Positions 58,596 to 64,000 of a stretch of 64,000 nt of DNA are shown one piece after another. Below the pieces are notes generated by a model. The model worked only from the letters and a program-made list of their open reading frames with translations, searched no databases and had not been told where the DNA came from. Every line of letters starts with the position of its first letter. The first letter of the stretch is position 1. Made by a program: the position numbers and the translations under genes. Origin of the DNA: Aminivibrio sp. (GTDB lineage: Bacteria > Synergistota > Synergistia > Synergistales > Aminobacteriaceae); assembly GCF_016756745.1 (NCBI RefSeq), contig NZ_JAESIH010000047.1, forward strand, positions 16,900-80,899. The letters are read 5' to 3'.

Positions 58596-60089
58596 CTATT
58601 TCAAACCTCTCCATTTCCTGTAGAAGGACGTCTGGGACAGGATCAGAAAAACTATGGCCAGAGTCAGGAAGAGGCTGATGGGATTGGTGACGAAGCCCTC
58701 GAGGAAGGGCAGAAGCTGGTTCTCCGCTCCCTGCATGGCCCTTCTGTAGTTGGCGTCAAGCATGGGCCCCAGGATCAGCCCGAGGACCATGGGGCCGGTG
58801 GCATATCCGTAGAGCCTCATGAAATAGCCGATGATGCCGAAGCCGATCATGTAGAAGATATCCACCACGCTGTTCTGGATGGCATAGGTTCCGATGACCG
58901 AGAGGATGATCACCACCGGCATGATGATCTCCTTGGGAATTTCGATGATCCTGGCGAAGGGCTTGATGCTCACGAGGCCCAGGACCATAAGGGCCACGCT
59001 TGCGATGGACAGGCAACTCACGATCATCCAGAAGAGGTGGGGGGTCTCTATCATGAGCATGGGGCCCGGCTTGAGACCGTGGATATAGAGGGCGCCTATG
59101 ATGATTGCCGTAACGGCGTCGCCGGGGATTCCCAGGGTCAGCATGGGGATGAAGGCGCCGCCGATGGCTCCCTTGTTGGCCGTCTCGGGGGCCACGATGC
59201 CCTCGTAGGCCCCTGTGCCGAAGGGACGGGAGGGATGCTTGACGGTCCGCTTGGCCTGGTCGTAGGCCAGCAGGGCGGCAACGTCTCCGCCGGTTCCGGG
59301 AAGAGCACCGATGAACACGCCGAGAAGGGACGACCGGATGGACAGGGGCAGATACTTCAGGAATGTGCCCCAGTCCGGGATGACCCTGTCAAGGTTCTGC
59401 TTCGGCGACTTCTTCCCCGCATTCCTGAACTGGGTCAGGGCCTCGGAGACGCCGAAAAGTCCGATCATGGCCGTAACAAAGCTGATTCCCGCCATGAGGT
59501 AGATATTGCCGAAGGTATACCGCAACTCCCCCGTGGAAGGATCCATGCCGACCATGCTCAGGAGCACGCCCAGCGCTCCGGCGGTAATTCCCTTGATGGG
59601 GTCTCCCCCGCCGATGCTGCCGATGAGCAGTATGCCCATCACCGCCAGCAGGAAAAAGTCTCTGGGTGAGAACTTGAGGGAGAAATTGGCGACCACCGGC
59701 GCCGCCACGGAGAGGACAATAATACCGACGAAGCTGGCGAACACGGAAACGGTGGTGCAGAGCCCTATGGCTTTGCCGGCCTCACCCCTCTGTGCGAGAG
59801 GATACCCCTCGATACCCGTGGCTATCGCCGCAGGCGCCCCCGGGATGTTGAGCAGGATGGCGGTGATGGAGCCGCCGTAGACGCCGCCGACGAACACGCC
59901 GCAAATCAGGGCGAGGGCACTGTTCATGTCCCACGAAAAAGTGAAGGAGATCAGCAGGGACGCGGCCATGGTCACGGAAAGTCCCGGAATGGCGCCGACC
60001 CAGATTCCGGCAAACACGCCCACCCAGATGAGCATCATCATCTCCCAGTTCAGGAAAGGAATGAGAAAATACTGAAGGTTTTGTTCCAT
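58596..60089 (-). CDS. tctA: TTT transporter large permease TctA
   Basis: A 497-residue membrane protein with about eleven to twelve hydrophobic segments. FAGIWVGAIPGLSVTMAASLLI, YGGSITAILLNIPGAPAAIAT, LGVFIGALPGTGGDVAALLAY and LGIPGDAVTAIIIGAL are the duplicated glycine-rich TctA signatures. It starts 12 bp after tctB. Energises uptake of a carboxylate or sulfonate by the proton gradient. Confidence 0.94.
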   Translation of the reverse strand: MEQNLQYFLIPFLNWEMMMLIWVGVFAGIWVGAIPGLSVTMAASLLISFTFSWDMNSALALICGVFVGGVYGGSITAILLNIPGAPAAIATGIEGYPLAQRGEAGKAIGLCTTVSVFASFVGIIVLSVAAPVVANFSLKFSPRDFFLLAVMGILLIGSIGGGDPIKGITAGALGVLLSMVGMDPSTGELRYTFGNIYLMAGISFVTAMIGLFGVSEALTQFRNAGKKSPKQNLDRVIPDWGTFLKYLPLSIRSSLLGVFIGALPGTGGDVAALLAYDQAKRTVKHPSRPFGTGAYEGIVAPETANKGAIGGAFIPMLTLGIPGDAVTAIIIGALYIHGLKPGPMLMIETPHLFWMIVSCLSIASVALMVLGLVSIKPFARIIEIPKEIIMPVVIILSVIGTYAIQNSVVDIFYMIGFGIIGYFMRLYGYATGPMVLGLILGPMLDANYRRAMQGAENQLLPFLEGFVTNPISLFLTLAIVFLILSQTSFYRKWRGLK

Positions 60090-60101
60090 ATCCGGGCCTC
60101 C

Positions 60102-60629
60102 TTAGGGCAGTATGACCAGGAACAGGTAACGGAAGACCGCCACCAGGACCGCGAGGGAGAGCGCTGATATCAGGAGCGCCCGGACGATGTTCTTCCCTCT
60201 CTGAAGATACACCATGCCGATGACCATGAAAGCATAGGATGAAGCCACGAAATGGAGCCTTGGCAGCGCAAAGCAGTACGCCACGAGCAACACCATCACG
60301 ACCACCACGTCAACGGGAAGAAGATACCCGGCCAGGGTCGCCGCCGCATCGGGCTTTTCCCTCCGCAGCGCTTTAAAGAAATTTACGGCGGAGCACACCA
60401 TGATCAACGTGGAGGCGAGCTTCGGAAACACCGAGGGAGATGAGTATTTCCCGCTCGTCATGTCGAGGGCGAAGTAATATCCGAGAGCGCCGATGAGAAA
60501 CATTATGACGGCTATGCCAAGTTCGCCGGGCTTTCTGCGCGCCTCGGGAACGTATTTCGAGAGATCCTTCACGGTTCCGCCCGGTTCTTCTGCCGATCCT
60601 TCAGCCAAAAATTCCCTGGATTCTTCCAT
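60102..60629 (-). CDS. tctB: TTT transporter small permease TctB
   Basis: A 175-residue protein with four membrane segments after a charged, cytoplasmic N-terminus (SREFLAEGSAEEPGG). GIAVIMFLIGALGYYFALDM and SPSVFPKLASTLIMVCSAV match TctB. Follows tctC copy 2 after a hairpin and precedes tctA by 12 bp. Confidence 0.88.
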   Translation of the reverse strand: MEESREFLAEGSAEEPGGTVKDLSKYVPEARRKPGELGIAVIMFLIGALGYYFALDMTSGKYSSPSVFPKLASTLIMVCSAVNFFKALRREKPDAAATLAGYLLPVDVVVVMVLLVAYCFALPRLHFVASSYAFMVIGMVYLQRGKNIVRALLISALSLAVLVAVFRYLFLVILP

Positions 60630-60686
60630 CTCTGTGATTCACGTCCTTCCGTTGCGGCTGCCCGATCCCTGTCTCCAATATCAAGA

Positions 60687-60722
60687 GGGGATGGACCGGA
60701 ACGTGGGTTCCGGTCCATCCCC
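60687..60722 (-). terminator. Long hairpin between tctC copy 2 and tctB
   Basis: GGGGATGGACCGGAAC-loop-GTTCCGGTCCATCCCC, a perfect 16-bp stem. The T tract is weak, so it may attenuate transcription or protect the upstream tctC message rather than terminate fully. Confidence 0.65.
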
Positions 60723-60741
60723 GATTATACACGACCGGACA

Positions 60742-61743
60742 CTATTTTTTCGGTTCGGGGATGTTGAACTCGGCGGGTGATTTTTTCGCTCCCCCGGCGT
60801 TGTAGATAAGCCAGCTTGCCGTTGACTCGAACCTGTCGAGGAACTTCACCGCCTCCTCGCCCGTGGCGCCGTTCCGGAAACCGCCGGAATTCTTCACGTA
60901 CTCCTCGAACCGGGGTTCCGCCATGGCCTGGGTGAAGGCGTCGCTGAGCTTCGTCACGATGTCGCCGGGAGTCCCCTTCTTGACGAAGACGCCGTAAAAA
61001 GGCCCCCAGGGAAGGTACTGGGCGTACTCGGGATAGATCTCGGTTATGGCCGGAACTTCGGGAAGCTGGGGCACTCTCTTCGTGGTGAGGACCGCAAGGC
61101 CGCGAAGCCGTCCGGCTCTGATGTACTCCACCGACGTGGAGAGGGCCAGGGGCATGACATCGGCGTGGCCGCCCATGACCGCCGTGGCGCCGGGACCGTC
61201 GCCGTCGAACTGGATGTAGTTGAAGTCCGTGCCGTGGATGTTTTTCATCATGGCACCGGCAACGTAGGGAAGGCCTCCCACGCCGGAGGTTGCCATGCGG
61301 ATCTTCTTCTCGCCCTTCGCCGCCTCCACAAGCTCCTGCATAGTGTTGTAGGGGGTTTCGGGGTTGACGCAGATGACCACTGCGCCCTCCACCGCAATGA
61401 CGATGGGCTGGAGGTCATGGAAACTCAGAGGAGAGAGGCCAAGAACCCGGTATGTGGCTGGGTTTTCCGCACTGTAAAGCAAGGTGTAGCCGTCTGCGGG
61501 GGAGTTCACCGTGAGGGTCGTGGCCACCGCCCCGGAGGCTCCGGTTTTGTTCTGGAGAATGATGGTCTGCCCCAGTTTCTGCTCCGCCAGAGGGGTGATG
61601 GCCCGGGCGAAGTTGTCGGTACCGCCGCCGGCACCCCACATGATCAGTCCCTGGATGTTCTTCTCAGGATATGCCGCCGCTCCCGCCGAAGCGAGAAGAA
61701 ATACCAGCGCAACTGAAAGCCCGAACACTGCCGCTTTTCTCAT
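60742..61743 (-). CDS. tctC: TTT transporter solute-binding protein TctC/Bug, copy 2
   Basis: A 333-residue exported binding protein. Signal peptide MRKAAVFGLSVALVFLLASAGAAA, then YPEKNIQGLIMWGAGGGTDN and ILQNKTGASGAVATTLTVNSPADGYT, the two ligand loops of Bug proteins, and GGLPYVAGAMMKNIHGTDFNYIQFDGDGPGATAVMGGH. It is the first transport gene after the aldehyde dehydrogenase gene. Two binding proteins around one TctAB permease could widen the substrate range. Confidence 0.92.
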   Translation of the reverse strand: MRKAAVFGLSVALVFLLASAGAAAYPEKNIQGLIMWGAGGGTDNFARAITPLAEQKLGQTIILQNKTGASGAVATTLTVNSPADGYTLLYSAENPATYRVLGLSPLSFHDLQPIVIAVEGAVVICVNPETPYNTMQELVEAAKGEKKIRMATSGVGGLPYVAGAMMKNIHGTDFNYIQFDGDGPGATAVMGGHADVMPLALSTSVEYIRAGRLRGLAVLTTKRVPQLPEVPAITEIYPEYAQYLPWGPFYGVFVKKGTPGDIVTKLSDAFTQAMAEPRFEEYVKNSGGFRNGATGEEAVKFLDRFESTASWLIYNAGGAKKSPAEFNIPEPKK

Positions 61744-61823
61744 GGATCTTCCTCCTTTGTTTGCCTGTTTTCCCTCCCAGCCTTGCCGGGAGGAATTTCC
61801 CCATCCGCACCCCTGGGGACGGA

Positions 61824-63245
61824 TCAGCCTTCCCGCTTGTTCGCCGGATCGTAAAACTCGCCGAAAAGAACATCCTCAGAGGGTGCATCCGTGAGGATCG
61901 GCTTGGCGACCCAGGTGCTGTTCATATAATGCTTCAGGGCGATGTTCTCCGACACCTGGTTGTTCCCCCAGGTGCCGCACCCCATGCTCGACGTCATGGG
62001 CATGCCGTTGTTTGCGCTTCCGGCATTGGCCTTGGACTGGGGCTGCCGTACCATGATCCTGGTGACAGGGGCTCTCAGGGCAAGGGCGTGGATATGCTCA
62101 TCGTTATAGCTGTAGATGCCGCAGGAATGCCCCCGGCCGCCGACTTTGAAGATCTCATCCATCATGTTGAGGGCATTTTCAAAGTCTCCCTCGTAACGGA
62201 ACAGGGTAAGCAGGGTTGTCAGTTTTTCGCCGGAGAACCGGTACTCCTTCCCGATACCGTCTCCGACAACCATGACGAACTTCCTGTCTTCCGGAATCTC
62301 GAACCCGGCAGCCCGGCACAGTTTCTGGGGAGAAACGGCAACGGTCTCCACGATCCGGTGTCCCTCTTCGTCCCACATGGCCTTTTTCAGCATCTCCCGC
62401 TGCTCGTCGGTGGCAAGGTAGCCCCCTTCCTTCTGTAGCTGGGTCACCATTTGATCGTAAATGCCGCCGTAGATGATGAGGTTTCCGTCGGCAGAGCAGC
62501 CGGAGCCGAAGTCGGACGTCTTACTGATGCGGGTGTTGCGGGCGGCCTCCTCGATGTCGGTGGTCTCGTCGAAGATCATGGTGGCGTTGCCGGCCCCCGA
62601 GCAGTACGCCGGTTTCCCCGAACTGTGAGCGGCCTTGGTCATGGCTGGTCCGCCGGTGGCCATGATGAGGTCGCCCATGGTCATAAGCTCCTCGACGATG
62701 GCCATGTTGACTTCGGAAATGCACTGGAGAAAATCTTCGGGTTCCCCGATGGAGCGAAGCCCCTGGCGCATCTTCTCCACCACCGCAAAAGTCGTCTTTT
62801 TCGTCCTTGGATGGGGGGAGAAGACGACCACGTCCCTGGCCTTCAGTGCATAGATAGCCGTGACGATGGGAGTGAGTTCCGGGTTGGTCATGGGAATCAG
62901 TGAGGTGATGACTCCCGCCGGTTTTCCGTACCGCACAATCCCCTTCTCCGGGAGAACTTCGATGGGCCCCACGCTCTTCTGCCGCAAGGCATCTCTCAGG
63001 ACGCCGAGGATCTTGTGCCGCTTGCCGAAACGGCCGCTCCAGTCGCCCGCCCCGCTCTCCTCCACGCCCATCTTGCAGAACCTGTCGAAGTCCCTGGGAT
63101 TCCCCGCAGCCCAGGCCACACAGCGGCACATGCGGTCCACCCGCTCCTGGTCGTAGTTCTCGATGATCTTTTCCGCGGCCCGGGCCCTTGCGAAGATTCC
63201 TTCCAGGGCGCTCCTCTGTTCAGCCGTCAATTCCTTTTTCGCCAT
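61824..63245 (-). CDS. CoA-acylating aldehyde dehydrogenase (sulfoacetaldehyde/acetaldehyde type)
   Basis: A 473-residue enzyme of the EutE/AdhE-N/SauS group, oxidising an aldehyde to an acyl-CoA with NAD(P). The catalytic cysteine is C250 in SKTSDFGSGCSADG; PAGVITSLIPMTNPELTP and ATGGPAMTKAAHSSGKPAYCSGAGN are group hallmarks. The C-terminal GCGTWGNNQVSENIALKHYMN is seen in sulfoacetaldehyde and related dehydrogenases. It sits between a TPP enzyme gene and a TTT transporter, so the pathway may be import of a (sulfo)carboxylate, TPP-dependent conversion to an aldehyde and oxidation to acyl-CoA. Substrate not proven. Confidence 0.82.
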   Translation of the reverse strand: MAKKELTAEQRSALEGIFARARAAEKIIENYDQERVDRMCRCVAWAAGNPRDFDRFCKMGVEESGAGDWSGRFGKRHKILGVLRDALRQKSVGPIEVLPEKGIVRYGKPAGVITSLIPMTNPELTPIVTAIYALKARDVVVFSPHPRTKKTTFAVVEKMRQGLRSIGEPEDFLQCISEVNMAIVEELMTMGDLIMATGGPAMTKAAHSSGKPAYCSGAGNATMIFDETTDIEEAARNTRISKTSDFGSGCSADGNLIIYGGIYDQMVTQLQKEGGYLATDEQREMLKKAMWDEEGHRIVETVAVSPQKLCRAAGFEIPEDRKFVMVVGDGIGKEYRFSGEKLTTLLTLFRYEGDFENALNMMDEIFKVGGRGHSCGIYSYNDEHIHALALRAPVTRIMVRQPQSKANAGSANNGMPMTSSMGCGTWGNNQVSENIALKHYMNSTWVAKPILTDAPSEDVLFGEFYDPANKREG

Positions 63246-63291
63246 GTATGTCCATCTCCTTTTCTTTGAGTAGCTCCCGGAAGGTGAGTTA

Positions 63292-64000
63292 CTATCCCAT
63301 CCTCCAGGGTTCGGTCTCTTCCCAGGCCCAGACCCTCCAGGGTTTTTCCTCTCCCCGCTTCCTGAAGATGTCGTTGATGTTCCAGCATCCTGCGGTAATC
63401 ACAGGGGCGTTTTCCATCCGGACATCGATGACGCAGGGCTTGTTCAGGGCGAGGGCCTCTTGGAGGATCGGCTTGAATTCGGAGGCGCTCTTCACGGTAT
63501 ATCCCTTGATCCCGTACGCCTCGCCAATGGCGGCGAAGTCCGGGGTGTAGGGCTTGCCGTCCTTTTCGAAGAGGGTGCCGAACTGGTGCTGGTAGTGCTG
63601 GTTCTCGAGCCCCGCGATGGTGCCGAAGGCACAGTTGTTCATCACCACCCACACAACGGCGATATCCTCCACCGCGGCCGTGGCGAAGGGCGAGACGTTG
63701 GCTCCCATGCCGCCGTCGCCGATAAGCGCGACCACTTTTTTGTCCGGGCAGGCCACCTTCACGCCCAGGGCTGCTGAAGGACCGTACCCCATGGTGGCGA
63801 GACCGCCTGGGGCCACGAAAGTTCCCGGCTCATAAATAGGAAACTGCTGGCCCACGCCGTTCTTGTTCCAGCCGACGTCGGCGACGACGTACCCGTCCCG
63901 GGGAAGAACTTCCCTGAGGTCGGCGAGAATCCGCTCCGGGCGCATGGGGAACTGGTCCGACTTCTGCGCCTCAGCGATGCTCGCGAAGTAGGCGGCCTTG
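63292..64000 (-). CDS. Thiamine-pyrophosphate enzyme (acetolactate-synthase-like), C-terminal part
   Basis: The gene continues past the right window edge; 236 codons of the C-terminal TPP-binding domain are visible. The TPP/Mg motif is GDGGMGANVSPF...VVMNN, preceded by ADVGWNKNGVGQQF and LATMGYGPSAALGVKVA. Members include acetolactate synthase, glyoxylate carboligase, sulfoacetaldehyde acetyltransferase and sulfopyruvate decarboxylase; the missing N-terminus would be needed to choose. It lies 46 bp upstream of the aldehyde dehydrogenase gene on the same strand, so both are probably one catabolic operon with the TTT transporter. Confidence 0.82.
   Translation of the reverse strand, partial: KAAYFASIAEAQKSDQFPMRPERILADLREVLPRDGYVVADVGWNKNGVGQQFPIYEPGTFVAPGGLATMGYGPSAALGVKVACPDKKVVALIGDGGMGANVSPFATAAVEDIAVVWVVMNNCAFGTIAGLENQHYQHQFGTLFEKDGKPYTPDFAAIGEAYGIKGYTVKSASEFKPILQEALALNKPCVIDVRMENAPVITAGCWNINDIFRKRGEEKPWRVWAWEETEPWRMG

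Overview
The window is a GC-rich (about 60 %) bacterial chromosome segment with tightly packed operons. Gene content suggests an amino-acid- and organic-acid-fermenting diderm, most likely a member of the Synergistota. Support for this comes from three kinds of binding-protein-dependent secondary or ABC transport (two TRAP systems, one tripartite tricarboxylate transporter (TTT), Liv-type and BMP-type ABC systems), an AsmA-like envelope protein, DAP-pathway genes and a pgsB-pgsC-pgsW type poly-gamma-glutamate locus. The taxonomic call is inference from gene content only. No rRNA, tRNA, CRISPR array or autonomous transposase was found.

Layout. 1-3210 (minus): TRAP transporter dctP-dctQ-dctM followed by an ilvD-type dehydratase cut by the window edge. 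3314-5250: two repeat elements, a cupin, a small membrane protein, a YjfB-like peptide and gpt. 5873-10626 (plus): complete BMP-family nucleoside-type ABC importer, then a DUF554 membrane protein. 11469-16892 (minus): SDR plus acetoacetate-decarboxylase-like pair, and a second TRAP operon ending in a VanX-type dipeptidase. 17103-26217: glycogen/alpha-glucan block, with a GH57 protein divergent from malQ, glgP, glgA and glgC. 26288-30617 (minus): AsmA-like protein and dapF. 30751-31217: decayed methyltransferase fragment. 31313-35828 (minus): livKHMGF branched-chain amino-acid ABC importer. 35952-37599 (minus): lysA behind a T-box leader with its own promoter, divergent from an orphan amino-acid binding protein.

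38543-50106 (minus) is the most interesting part. Two back-to-back transcription units encode an exported protein, a DctM-like permease, a 47-residue membrane protein, an M14-type deacylase, gamma-glutamyltransferase, then (after a terminator and a new promoter) deoC, pgsB, pgsC, pgsW, a histidine kinase, a response regulator and a LarA-type nickel-pincer racemase homologue. They look like a linked system for making, trimming and recycling gamma-glutamyl polymer under two-component control. 50280-55547 (plus): GGDEF/HD-GYP protein, rlmN, feoA-feoB. 55664-64000: IclR regulator divergent or convergent with a TIM-barrel isomerase, a TTT transporter with two binding proteins, an acylating aldehyde dehydrogenase and a TPP enzyme cut by the window end.

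A second strong signal is a family of miniature inverted-repeat elements. Their termini are CCTAAATCCGC/GCGGATTTAGG, and three copies are flanked by perfect 5-bp target duplications. One copy landed exactly on the malQ stop codon. Another has collapsed to 21 bp between two divergent promoters.
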